Shown here piece by piece: positions 22,692 to 32,681 of a stretch of DNA of 64,000 nt. The stretch covers positions 124,001-188,000 of the forward strand of contig CBFFRP010000433.1 in the NCBI GenBank assembly GCA_965644295.1, given 5' to 3'. Both the position numbers and the translations under genes were made by a program. The DNA is from Paraphysomonas bandaiensis. Lineage: Eukaryota > Chrysophyceae. The number at the start of each line of letters is the position of its first letter. The first letter of the stretch is position 1. Under the pieces are notes generated by a model. It searched no databases and was not told the origin of the DNA. It saw nothing but the letters and a program-made list of their open reading frames with translations.

Positions 22692-22951
22692 CAGGGCTAG
22701 GAAACAATTATTGCAATACTATTGTTAGAGACCGTTCCAACAATAGTATTGATGGAGATTTTAAACAGGCCCAACAATACAATTACAATATATTGCAATA
22801 TATTGTACAATGTATTGCAATATATTAGTATGACTAATCGATAAGTAAACACATCGGTAGATTCCATTTTTAGTGTTAGTCCTCATTAAGATCACATGAC
22901 AACCAAACCAACTACTGCTTATAGCTAATAAAAATCCACCTCGTCCTCATC

Positions 22952-22959
22952 CTCTGAGC
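22952..22959 (+). repeat. Inner target-site duplication, left
   Basis: CTCTGAGC, identical to 23741-23748; the target is the acidic-tail coding region of the outer element. Confidence 0.9.
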
Positions 22960-23740
22960 CAGGGCTAGGAAACAATATATTGAATTGCAATACATTGTAC
23001 AATATATTGCAATATATTGTAAAATATATTGATTGGTCGACCGGCCAAAAATCCCATAAATACATAAATACTGTTTCTTTTAAAGTAGCTCACAATATAT
23101 TGCGATCAATATTATGATAGTCATATCAGAGAAGATTCTCAACTGAAGGGTGCAAAATGGATATAAATAACCGAGAAATTGATTACAACATTACAGAGGA
23201 TGATGAAGCTGATGCTGACTATGCGACTAAAAATCTTCAGTCAAAAAATTAAGAAACTTACAGGTCCACGAGTCATTAACGGTTACCAGGCCCTGGTATG
23301 TACTTCCAATACATGGGAACGTCTGTTCAGCGCAGCTAAACCTATTATATCAGTGTTGCGCAAATGTATCCATCCTACTTAATATGCTGTTGTTTCTGAA
23401 AGCTATTCGATGATAGCATATTTCGATAAATACTGTGGATGAATATGGTGATGTTGACTTCACCAATGATGGCTCAGAGGATGAGGACAAGGTGGATTTT
23501 TATTAGCTATAAGCAGTAGTTGGTTTGGTTGTCATGTGATCTTAATGAGGACTAACACTAAAAATGGAATCTACCGATGTGTTTACTTACCGATTAGTCA
23601 TACTAATATATTGCAATACATTATACAATATATTGCAGTATATTGTAATTGTATTGTTGGGCCTGTTTAAAATCTCCATCAATACTATTGTTGGAACGCT
23701 CTCTAACAATAGTATTGCAATATATTGTTTCCTAGCCCTG
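22960..23740 (+). mobile_element. Inner non-autonomous hAT element (element 3)
   Basis: A 781-bp element of the same family inserted in inverse orientation into element 2, flanked by the perfect 8-bp duplication CTCTGAGC (22952-22959 and 23741-23748). Its ends are CAGGGCTAGGAAACAATATA and the inverted TATATTGTTTCCTAGCCCTG. The plus-strand remnant frame starts MDINNREIDYNITEDDEAD at 23157 and soon stops; a dimerisation-type fragment (VCTSNTWERLFSAAKP) follows in another frame. It must be younger than the outer element. Confidence 0.92.
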
Positions 23741-23748
23741 CTCTGAGC
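23741..23748 (+). repeat. Inner target-site duplication, right
   Basis: CTCTGAGC, the partner of 22952-22959. Confidence 0.9.
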
Positions 23749-24193
23749 CATCATCGGTGACGTCAACATCACCATATTCATTAACAGAATTAATTGAAGT
23801 ATGCTAGTATCCGGCCATAACTGTCGAATAGCTTTCAGAAACAACAGCATATTAACTAGGATAGATACCTTTGCGGAACACTGATATAATAGGTTTAGCT
23901 GTGCTGAACAGACGTTCCCATGTATTGGAAGTACATACCAGGGCCTGGTAACCATCTTAATTTTTTGAGCTGACTGAAGATTTTTAGTCGCATAGTCAGC
24001 ATCAGCTTCATCATCCTCTGTAATGTTGTAATCAATTTCTCGGTTATTTATATCCATTTTGCACCCTTCAGTTGAGAATCTTCTCTGATATGACTATCAT
24101 AATATTGATCGCAATATATTGTGAGCTACTTTAACAGAAACAGTATATATAGGATTTTTGTCCGGTCGACCAATATATTGCTTCCTAGCCCTG

Positions 24194-24201
24194 TCGTATA
24201 C
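24194..24201 (+). repeat. Outer target-site duplication, right
   Basis: TCGTATAC, the partner of 22684-22691. Confidence 0.88.
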
Positions 24202-24415
24202 TACACTACTATACACTGTATCTACATTAAGTTTTATCTGCTGCATACTTCACTTAATGCTTACATTAATGCACAAAAGATTAAAATTTATTAATTACAG
24301 TGTACATTCTATGATATACAAACAGGAGTACGTTCTATATGTGAAAAGTGAAACTGATGATACGTTGATACCACTAACACTTGCAGTACATCTAGTTACA
24401 ATGACTTCGATACAA

Positions 24416-25759
24416 CTACGCTGCATCTTCTCCCAAGTTTGATCCTGGTGAATCGGGGCTGTTCGGAACCGTATTATAATTCGGCGTGATGGTGATTCGA
24501 TTTAAGCTATCGCGTTTACGTGCTGGTGAAAACATCGGCGTGTAGGTTTTGCTTGCCCCACTAGAGAAATGGAAAGGATCAATATCATCACTAATATCGC
24601 TCACAGTGCTGTTCACAACTGATGTATTTGCATTGGGATTCGGCGTCTGTGTTAATGAAAAGAAATCTAATGTGTCAGAATCAAACGGAAGTACAGGGGT
24701 CTCCAAAATAAATGAGTCAACGTCATCCATCGCCTCGTACTTCTCACCAAACCCCATAGATTTCTTTTTCAGGTCACCCTTTGTAGGTTTGGGACTTTTA
24801 ACCTGCTTGCAAGTGTAAAACAGCAGGATACACAACACAACCAGAGATGCCAAGATTAGAGGCACTATTACTAATATACTATCCATACTACGCCGATCGC
24901 CACATCCAACACAGTTAAATGCAGAGTCAACTTCTAACGACGGCACCGTAGTGGGAGGCTGTGTATGTACTCCTCGAAAAGTTGGAGCAGAGCTTACAAG
25001 AGTGGGAATATCAGTCGGGATAACTGAAGGAATAACGGAGGGCCTACCACTAGGAGAGTATGTAGGAAGACCAGATGGAGATGCAAAGGTTGGAAACAAT
25101 GATGGCGTAGAAGAAGGAATAACGGAGGGCCTACTACTAGGAGAGTGTGTAGGAAGACCAGATGGAGATGCAAAGGTTGGAAACAATGATGGCGTAGAAG
25201 AAGGAATAACAGAGGGCCTACTACTAGGAGAGTGCGTAGGAAGACCAGATGGAGATGCGAAGGTTGGAAACAATGATGGCGTAGAAGAAGGAATAACAGA
25301 GGGCCTACTACTAGGAAGACCAGATGGAGATGCAAAGGTTGGAAACAATGATGGCGTAGAAGAAGGAATAACAGAGGGCCTACCACTAGGAGTGTGTGTA
25401 GGAAGACCAGATGGAGATGCGAAGGTTGGAAACAATGATGGCGTAGAAGAAGGAATAACGGAGGGCCTACTACTAGAAGAGTGCGTAGGAAGACCAGATG
25501 GAGATGCAAAGGTTGGAAACGAAGTGGGTTTTATACTACTTGGCGATGTCGACGGAGAAAGTGATGTGGTGGTTGTAGATGTCGGGAGATAAGTAGGAGT
25601 TGACGTGGAATATATGACCGATGGAGCAACAGTTGGTTGGGAAGGTATCACAGAAGGTGTGAAAGATGGTGATGAAGCAATATACATACTTGAATCCCCA
25701 TAAAACGATGAATAGCTCTGAGATATTGCACACGTAATCAATATAGTAGCTAATAGCAT
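24416..25759 (-). CDS. Mucin-like type I membrane protein with 29-residue repeats
   Basis: One exon of 447 residues. Residues 1-18 are a signal peptide. Residues about 20-265 are a Ser/Pro/Thr-rich ectodomain containing six copies of a 29-residue unit (core RPSVIPSSTPSLFPTFASP); one copy is shortened by four residues. A short Cys pair (NCVGCGD) precedes a single transmembrane helix (about 285-310, ILVIVPLILASLVVLCILLFY). The 135-residue cytosolic tail starts basic and is Ser/Thr/Asp/Pro-rich. Such P/S/T-repeat ectodomains are common in surface glycoproteins of stramenopiles and would be heavily O-glycosylated. Function is unknown. The tail could bind cytosolic partners, but no known motif is evident. 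Confidence 0.82.
   Translation of the reverse strand: MLLATILITCAISQSYSSFYGDSSMYIASSPSFTPSVIPSQPTVAPSVIYSTSTPTYLPTSTTTTSLSPSTSPSSIKPTSFPTFASPSGLPTHSSSSRPSVIPSSTPSLFPTFASPSGLPTHTPSGRPSVIPSSTPSLFPTFASPSGLPSSRPSVIPSSTPSLFPTFASPSGLPTHSPSSRPSVIPSSTPSLFPTFASPSGLPTHSPSSRPSVIPSSTPSLFPTFASPSGLPTYSPSGRPSVIPSVIPTDIPTLVSSAPTFRGVHTQPPTTVPSLEVDSAFNCVGCGDRRSMDSILVIVPLILASLVVLCILLFYTCKQVKSPKPTKGDLKKKSMGFGEKYEAMDDVDSFILETPVLPFDSDTLDFFSLTQTPNPNANTSVVNSTVSDISDDIDPFHFSSGASKTYTPMFSPARKRDSLNRITITPNYNTVPNSPDSPGSNLGEDAA
25020..25535 (-). repeat. 87-bp tandem repeat, six units
   Basis: Six near-identical 87-bp units, one shortened to 75 bp, encode the S/P/T repeats of the mucin-like protein. All lengths are multiples of three, so the frame is kept. 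The skewed composition also leaves long open frames in other readings, which are not genes. Confidence 0.9.
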
Positions 25760-26138
25760 TTACCTATCACAGTAATCACAGTATGCATGCACTGGATAAC
25801 ATGATAATGAAATGATAATTAAATACTATCTATGATAAAGTCGAGAGGAACGACATGTGTCTTGACACCAACACTGCATTGGCAACATCATATATATTAA
25901 CAGTTATTAAACATACACCAGCAGTACACAGTCATATGCGCATATGCGTCTCTCTATGTGTGGTATGTGTACAGTAGTTCCTACTGTGTACTATACACGA
26001 CTAGTGATGACCGTATTTTCTTTTATATACATTGTATACCTTTTTTTGGTAGGAAGAGATACCTGTAGGATACAGAAACTACAATCGTATATATATGTAT
26101 ATATAGCGGCTGGTCATTCAGTGCACACTCTATACAAA
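25760..26138. other. Divergent upstream region
   Basis: Shared 5' region of the mucin-like gene (minus) and the sulfotransferase gene (plus). CACCAGCAGTACAC near 25917 resembles the recurrent motif and lies about 160 bp from the mucin-like start. Confidence 0.4.
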
Positions 26139-26250
26139 GGTGCTTCTAATATTGAGACAACAATTATCTGTATTCCAGTCGTAGTTGTGTTACAGTTATA
26201 TTGAGGATTTTCACTTCAATTTATTCCCGAAAAATAAGATGCATACGCGA
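26139..26250 (-). mobile_element. MITE-like element, copy C (partial)
   Basis: Reverse-orientation copy with the conserved interior (TAATATTGAGACAACAATTA, ATCTGTATTCCAG) and AAATAAGATGC near its end, but without clear terminal repeats. It lies about 270 bp upstream of the sulfotransferase start. Confidence 0.55.
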
Positions 26251-26334
26251 TCGTACCTGCTTGTGTATGATATACAGTATACAATCCAATGCACGAGTCG
26301 TATATAGATGTACGTGAGTACTACACTATCATGC

Positions 26335-26348
26335 TATACAGCAGTATA
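26335..26348 (+). promoter_or_regulatory. ACAGCAGTA-type upstream motif
   Basis: TATACAGCAGTATA, about 175 bp upstream of the sulfotransferase start. The identical 14-mer occurs in inverse orientation upstream of the SLC37-like gene. Confidence 0.4.
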
Positions 26349-26522
26349 CCTATATACAGTATATCAGGCTCACACTCTGTCTCTACTAGGCTTGCAGCAG
26401 GTCCATCGACCATATATGAATATCCCTCATTCACATCCCTCATATAAATCTACCATATAACTATACAATAATCCATAAACCTCTTCTATATTCAATGAAA
26501 TAATTCATACGGAACTATTACA

Positions 26523-27886
26523 ATGAATTATATTGTAATTCTATTATTTGTATTCTATACTGTATCTTTAGGGAACACGAAACGAAATAATGATAAGAAT
26601 CATACATATATAAGTGTATCAGGGGCAGATATGCAGGGTGTTGTAGTATCTATACGTAATATGTTAGTTAACTATGAACATAAGGTAGGAGTTGATCCTT
26701 ATGATCATATGGAATTATATGTATATATAGTTTGCTTTTTGTCCAATTCAAAAGAGTGGTAGCTCGATATGGACTCAGTTATTCTTGAGAATGAATGGAG
26801 ATCAGCACTGGTAATATACATACATATATACATACATGTGTATATACTCAATATAAAGTATGAAGTATTGAGACATGCTCTCATCATTATATACACATGC
26901 ATTGAATGATAATGGTATAATATAACTCATGTTTTCTGTGGTAGGTATGAGCCTCCATGGCACAAACAGCTCCCTACTATGCGTGGACTACCAAAGGAAG
27001 AGATTGAACGAATTATGAATGATCCAACATGGACTAAAGCAATAATGTTCAGAGACCCTGCTATGCGCTTATTATCCGCATATTTTTACACCATAAAAAA
27101 GAAGTCTCAGATAAATGCATATAGAGATGCTCTTAGACGTGCCACTAAAAATTCGTCAACCTCATGGGACCATTTCTTAATGGCTGTTACGAAGATGAAC
27201 CATCAGAATCTTCACTGGAGGCCTCAGGTGTGCTATATGTAAAATTATATTTTAAGATAATCATCCCATTTTCCATAAACATGTCAAGTAGGAATTGTGC
27301 AGTGTCTTTTTTGAAACTAATGATGTGTTTTCAGGTCGATTTCTGTAGGTTCGAGAAATTTTACCCATTGTTTAACTTCGTGGGGAATTTAGAGCGGTCA
27401 GCTTTACATGGTCCGATGCTCCTTAAACAGGCTGGTGTTTGGGATCAGTACGGTACCCGTGAGTGGGCTTTGACAAAAGTGCTTGAAACTGCGAGAGGTG
27501 CTAATCCATCTGCGAGTAGGTATAAGTTCAAACTGCCAGAGGTAATAATTATATAGAATTGTGCATCCATTTTGTCTAATTCCGTGTATTATTTGTCCTA
27601 GGGCTATAATCAATCGGATTGTATGTTTTGTGATATCTTCTCCGCACACAAAAATGATTACAATGCTCAAAATCATGGAAGAGTGCGTCACAGTTTTAAC
27701 AATACCGGTAAGGGACACCATAATTCCACCTCGGCAAGGGCCCAATATATGACTTCTGAGGCATGGCAGAGAATACGAAACAGCGATTTTTACAAAAAGG
27801 ATTATGCTACCCTGAATCGTATTACTGCTTCGCCTTTTGATAAGGATTTGTATTTTTCGTACCCTCCGCCAATGCGGCGAAAGTAA
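26523..27886 (+). CDS. Secretory-pathway sulfotransferase-like protein
   Basis: Exons 26523..26684, 26731..26810, 26945..27227, 27335..27541 and 27602..27886 join to 338 residues. A hydrophobic N-terminus (MNYIVILLFVFYTVSLG) acts as signal peptide or signal anchor. The second exon creates FCPIQKSGSSIWTQLF, which fits the 5'-phosphosulfate (PAPS) loop of carbohydrate sulfotransferases. AIMFRDPAMRLLSAY fits the 3'-phosphate motif, and HWRPQVDFCRFEKF is typical of the Sulfotransfer_2 family. Members transfer sulfate from PAPS to glycans in the Golgi. The Lys and Ser/Arg residues of both PAPS loops are present, so it is likely active. Substrate cannot be deduced. Confidence 0.85.
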
Positions 27887-28974
27887 CCAATTAGTGTCTT
27901 AAACGTTCGATAGAGTGAAGTCAATAGTACAATCATGGACCTATACAGTTCATGTTAATAGTGGTAGTGTGATTTTAGAAAGTACTTCTCGTGGAAGCAA
28001 TTAGTTTAATTAATGACTCGTTCAAGAATGTTGATTTGTTATCATATAGGTACGGTTAGATTATGCTTGGAGAAGTCGACGTCTAGTGAACGTGAAGAGC
28101 ATCGAGAAGAGCTGAAGCGCTCCTGTAAGGTGAATGTGGTAGTCCACTCTTCAGGAGCCAAATATAGTGTTTTTTCCTAATTTCTACGGAGTTGTTCTTC
28201 AGCTCCAATGAATACCATTTTGCTGTTTAGCCTATAGTTTATTAGCGATAGATTTCCATCGTCCGGTTTATCAGAGCCTGACAATAGGATGGTTAAAATT
28301 TAAATCACTAAATTTAAATTCTCAGTCAATGTTATCAGATCTTAGATAGACATGACATTATACAGTCTTTTCAGTTTCTCTTACATAATTCAAATTGTAC
28401 CTTAAATTCATGTACTACAATTGTAAACAACAGTATTTGCAAACTACGGCCATAATTCAAATACCTTAAAATTCACTTTTTAACTGCTTACAAAAATATC
28501 AAGAAAACTCAACAGTATTATCAGTCAGTCGATCAGTAGCAGCTTCACATTGTTCTTTATCATAAGAATTGTCTCAAAATCTTCCACTCATAACCGTCGA
28601 ACCGTCGAACCTATCTCCTGCCCACTTTCCTTTTCTCTAATTCTACAATTATGAGTTGTGTTGATCTTACTATAATATAGCCATTAATGGTAGCGTCAAT
28701 TAACCCGAACCCTATAATAGATAATGTGGTGCTATCTAAAGTGCTAAATAGGTTATATATATGTTATACATTACAACTGACTACGAATCATAACTACTAT
28801 ATCTACACACACACATCATCATTGTTCTTGCTTTCCACTGGCACATCAGGATCTTCTTGCAGGATTTCATGGAGGGTATATTGTAGAATCCCACAACACG
28901 GAATTGGATCGAAGGAATAGCAACGATTCTAGACGATATGGATTCATGTTTCAAAACTATCAACTTTGCACGGC
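27887..28974. other. Intergenic, no supported gene
   Basis: About 1.1 kb between two convergent genes. A short AAATTTAAAT-type palindrome lies near 28300-28312. No coding or RNA gene was recognised. Confidence 0.35.
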
Positions 28975-29360
28975 TAACGAAAGCTGCTTGTGCGTCACCG
29001 CAAGCACCAAGGTGCAACCACTTCCGCTCTATCACTCAAAGCTAACGCAGTGAGCAAGAAGAATGTTGATATACCTGACATCTGCTGACTTCAGGATTAC
29101 TGAGTCCTGAAGGTAAACGGCCCGGGTGCTTGACTTCAGCAGGCAGCCCAATACCTCGGTTACCTTTGAGGTGGGCCCAGTCAAGGCCCAAAGACTTCTA
29201 CAGAATACACAAGTTACACTTCTTATAATAGTGTCCCTTGTACCACACAATTATTATCTGCTAACTATATATGCTGCTCACGTTAGTTTCCCCGAGAAAT
29301 ATCACCGGTACTTATCCCCCATAAGACCACGAAAAAGTGCGAGTCCAACTTTGTTGAGGG
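28975..29360 (+). repeat. Interspersed repeat family R2, copy 1
   Basis: About 385 bp sharing long blocks with copies at 36.55-36.92 and 54.80-55.11 kb, e.g. TGACTTCAGCAGGCAG.CCAATACC, TCCCTTGTACCACA and GCGAGTCC.ACTTTGTTGAG. It starts ACGAAAGCTGCTTGTGCG and ends GTTGAGG. No terminal inverted repeats or target duplication were found. The minus strand has a frame conserved with copy 2 (LKSADVRYINILL). Confidence 0.7.
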
Positions 29361-30058
29361 AATATATTCATAACAAGGAGTGAACTTCATATCACAGGTA
29401 ACACTCACGAAAGGTTGTAAACTTTATAACCGAACACCACAATACTGAGACAGAGCCAAAGCAGAAAGCTGTTAGTTTGAGCTATTGAACTCATTTGCTA
29501 GAATGAGCATGTAAATCGTTATAGACCCGTAGGTATATTTCTAATTTCTAAATGCCATCAACGGCGGAATTCAGAGTTAGCTTATACAACTCATATCACT
29601 TGCCCTAAAGCATTTAACTACTCTTTCCTGAAGATTTAGTGCAGATTCTGTACAATCGTATTAAATAAGCAGAATGTGTAAGCAAGTAAGCAAATCAGCA
29701 ATGTACTAAATAAGCAAAAGCAAACAGTGATATATACAAAATTATGTACGTGTGACTGCAGTCGAACACACACTGAACTAAGTCAGTTTAAAATATCATA
29801 TCTATATTATTGGTGACAGTTTATACAGTGATATCACTCCAATCATTAGTCCACAAAATACATGTAACCAAACTTCAGAGCAAACTCTGATAAGGACAGC
29901 ACAAACAGCAATAACAACCTACACACTTTTCGATTGTCACCATGTTTTCGTAGTCACGATCATCATCGGATGAGAACATCTTGGTCAAAAATATGAAACT
30001 GATGTTGCGCGTACTATCAACACGCCAGACAATAATTATTTAGAGACAAGATAGTGTG
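29361..30058. other. Intergenic, no supported gene
   Basis: 3' flank of the tRNA isopentenyltransferase gene. AT-rich with short AAGCAAA-type direct repeats near 29680-29720; otherwise nothing is recognised. Confidence 0.35.
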
Positions 30059-32211
30059 CTAACTTCCAGAATCTTTCTTCTCTGACATGCTTAACATATT
30101 CTTCTGTCGTTTGTGCATAGCTGTCACACGCTTTCTGTGTCGTTTTGATTTGATATGCTCTTCATATTGATCGTGTCCCTGAAGGACTCTATTCCCGCAG
30201 ACGTCACACTTAAAATAAGAGCAGTATTATGCAGATGCTAGTATTCAACTACAACTTAAAACCTCAAATATATTTCTTTTACGCCACATTCTTGTACTGT
30301 CACTACAACTCCCTGGGAAGCTTGGCTCCTTATCTACGTGGACAGTGAGGTGCCCGTCGGCTCATATAAATATCATACCTGAATGATATATATTTTGAGT
30401 TTGTGATGGTGGCAGAACATCGCGAGATTCAATTGCTTCGACAAGTGCCTCGATCTGTACAACCACAGTACAACAAACATCAACGCGAACTGAAACTATT
30501 AAACCGAAAAATACACATTGGAAGCTAAAAGAGCACAATGAAGAATAGATGCCTGCGATATATACATTACAAGTTTACCAACCTCAGTGAAGCGCACAAC
30601 ATCACCCTCATCGCTTTCATAAAGATGAGGTAAGGTTGTATCCCCTCTCCATATTCGCAAGACCTGTACCCCACTCCTGATACATTCAAAACCACGCAAA
30701 TAAGAGCTAGATTATATTTACTATTTTACAGTACACTCATATGACTGCCATATATCGCACGCATATTCCAACATTGGCGGATATCCGTACCGTTTACACT
30801 TCGGTATGAGACTGTTTTTAATCCATGTTTGCTGCTTTTTGGCATACTTGATTGTATTACTTTTGATCTGTAATAATTATATATATATTGTCATCAACAA
30901 CGCAAGTATAAGGCAAAATAGAATTCAGAACCTGTTCAATACAATCCGTAAAGATTCGACTTAATTGCTCATCGCTCTCATCTCCAGCAACAGCTTCTAT
31001 ATATGGCAATAACTCCTTGTACCCAATCGCCGCAGATAACCCCATATAATCGTCATTGGCATCCGGCACAGATGAACAAGGCGATAACTTTTGACGGCTT
31101 AATTCAGTATGCATAGCTGTAACTTCTTTAATAAGTCCAGCGGTGACCATTCCATCCACCCTGAAGGTCAAAATATCAATAATAATCAAACTTAATTGGA
31201 TTTCTTCATGAGTCACGATTAAGAACTACTATATTCGAATTAAACATTAGTACCCACCGCCGTCTGAGACGCTCCTTGAGTTCCTCCCAAGGGTAGTCAA
31301 CTATCACAACAACAGCAGGAAATCGGGGGCTTGCTCCCCCTTGAGCTTGCTGATCTCTAAATACTGCACTCAATGGCCCTCCCTTGAATATTCAGTTATC
31401 AACAATTCATTCACCGACTTGTAGTGTAATGAATAACGATTACATTGACTCGTTATCACATGGATACGGCATCACATAAATATGGCATGTATGAAAACTG
31501 CCTGACACACGCTATAACAGTGTCTACGTCAACATCTTTTACCGTTTGTTGTATAATCTCAAGTGCCCTATGTATCCGCCTGGTATCATTTGGGTGAATT
31601 ACAGCAGCTGCCTCAGGATCTACTGATTTGAGAGCCGCATACACATCAGAATACGACTTATCACTGGGCATATCAGGGTCACTATGACCTTCCTTAGTGA
31701 AGGATTCTGATAAGTGATGTTGGTTATATTATGATTTAGGGAAATGTATAAACAGTACCATCGACAAGAGTTTTGGTAAACAACAAAGATTCCACGTAGT
31801 AATGGGTCCCACCAACAACGACAGGAGTTTTACATCGACTAAAAATATCTGATACTATGGGAAGAGCATGTTCTTTGAATTTATGTACATTTAATGTCTC
31901 TGATGGAGGAAATGATCCTAATAAATGATGAGGGATACCATCCATCTAACATCACTGAGTACATCATCTCACTACATAATATTAATATTTACCTCTGATT
32001 CAGATACTTTAGCAGTTGCAATATCAAGACCTAATTATTTAATAATGATTACTGTATATATACATCTATATATAGATATACCTGAATATAACTGAAATGC
32101 ATCCGCATTAATTATTTCTCCTTGTAAACGACTAGCAAGATGTATAGATATTTCAGATTTTCCAACCCCTGTACTACCACATACAAATATACATGTAGGA
32201 TGTTTCATCAT
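30059..32211 (-). CDS. tRNA dimethylallyltransferase (MOD5/TRIT1/MiaA family)
   Basis: Eleven exons, complement(30059..30208, 30263..30333, 30379..30454, 30583..30676, 30791..30867, 30932..31160, 31258..31382, 31543..31706, 31759..31945, 31993..32030, 32082..32211), give 446 residues with every junction in phase. The ATG at 32211 is used because the longer frame opens only with TTG. Motifs: P-loop GSTGVGKS (12-19), INADAFQLYSGLDIATAKVS, PVVVGGTHYY, and ERLRRRVDGMV with EQIKSNTIKYAKKQQTWIK. A C-terminal matrin-type zinc finger CDVCGN...HIKSKRH is typical of eukaryotic Mod5/TRIT1. The enzyme transfers dimethylallyl to A37 of tRNAs reading UNN codons, forming i6A. Its start faces the mannosidase start with MITE copy D between. 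Confidence 0.93.
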
Positions 32212-32454
32212 GTATATATAGTAGAATGGAATGACTTTTAATGGGATTGTATATACAGAGAATGGAGAGGCAGGACTGACTGCTGGGTATATACATACAT
32301 ATACGGTATAGATGTACAAAAAAAATCAATTCTATTGTTAGCAAATGAAATGATAGAATACACTAGCCATTGGCTACGGGGAGTATGTATGTATGTATGT
32401 ACTCTGTAGGTAGGTTCTATGGGTAGGTAGGTACGAAGGTTCGTAGGTATGTAT
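32212..32454. other. 5' region of the MOD5 gene
   Basis: Contains GTAT microsatellite runs (about 32383-32402) and GTAGGTAG repeats. It probably holds the minus-strand promoter. Confidence 0.4.
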
Positions 32455-32605
32455 CGTATGGGCATCCTTTGTGTATTTTTGTTCCAAGATGCCTCTAATA
32501 TTGAGACAACAATTATCTGTATTCCAGATGCACTTGTACAGCAGTAATATATACTATTATTGCTTCAATTTATTTCCGAAAATTAAGATGCTGACTGCCC
32601 GTACG
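32455..32605 (-). mobile_element. MITE-like element, copy D
   Basis: A 151-bp element in reverse orientation with terminal repeats CGTATGGGCA (32455-32464) and TGCCCGTACG (32596-32605). The interior matches copies A, B and E. It contains TGTACAGCAGTAATA at 32536-32550 and ends 76 bp before the mannosidase ATG, so any transcription start for that gene is in or beside it. Confidence 0.75.
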
Positions 32606-32681
32606 ATGTATATCATGTGCATATCTATGCGGAATATCACTCAGAGGACATCAATCTCTTCATATTAATGCTATAAGTATA

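Larger units (their letters stand above)
22692..24193 (-). mobile_element. Outer non-autonomous hAT element (element 2), split
   Basis: Begins CAGGGCTAGGAAACAATTAT and ends in the inverted equivalent. It is flanked by the perfect 8-bp duplication TCGTATAC (22684-22691 and 24194-24201). It is interrupted at 22960 by a second element, leaving about 713 bp of its own sequence. Minus-strand coding remnants include MDINNREIDYNITEDDEAD (start near 24057) and an acidic C-terminal tail, matching element 1 at 11.4-12.2 kb. Subterminal CAATATATTG palindromes repeat several times at both ends and may be transposase sites. Confidence 0.9.

Noticed and set aside
24951-25592. Long open frames of 213 and 171 codons overlapping the mucin-like gene
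   Set aside because: They are by-products of the 87-bp repeats, whose length keeps all frames open. The signal peptide, transmembrane helix and tail exist only in the 447-residue minus-strand frame.
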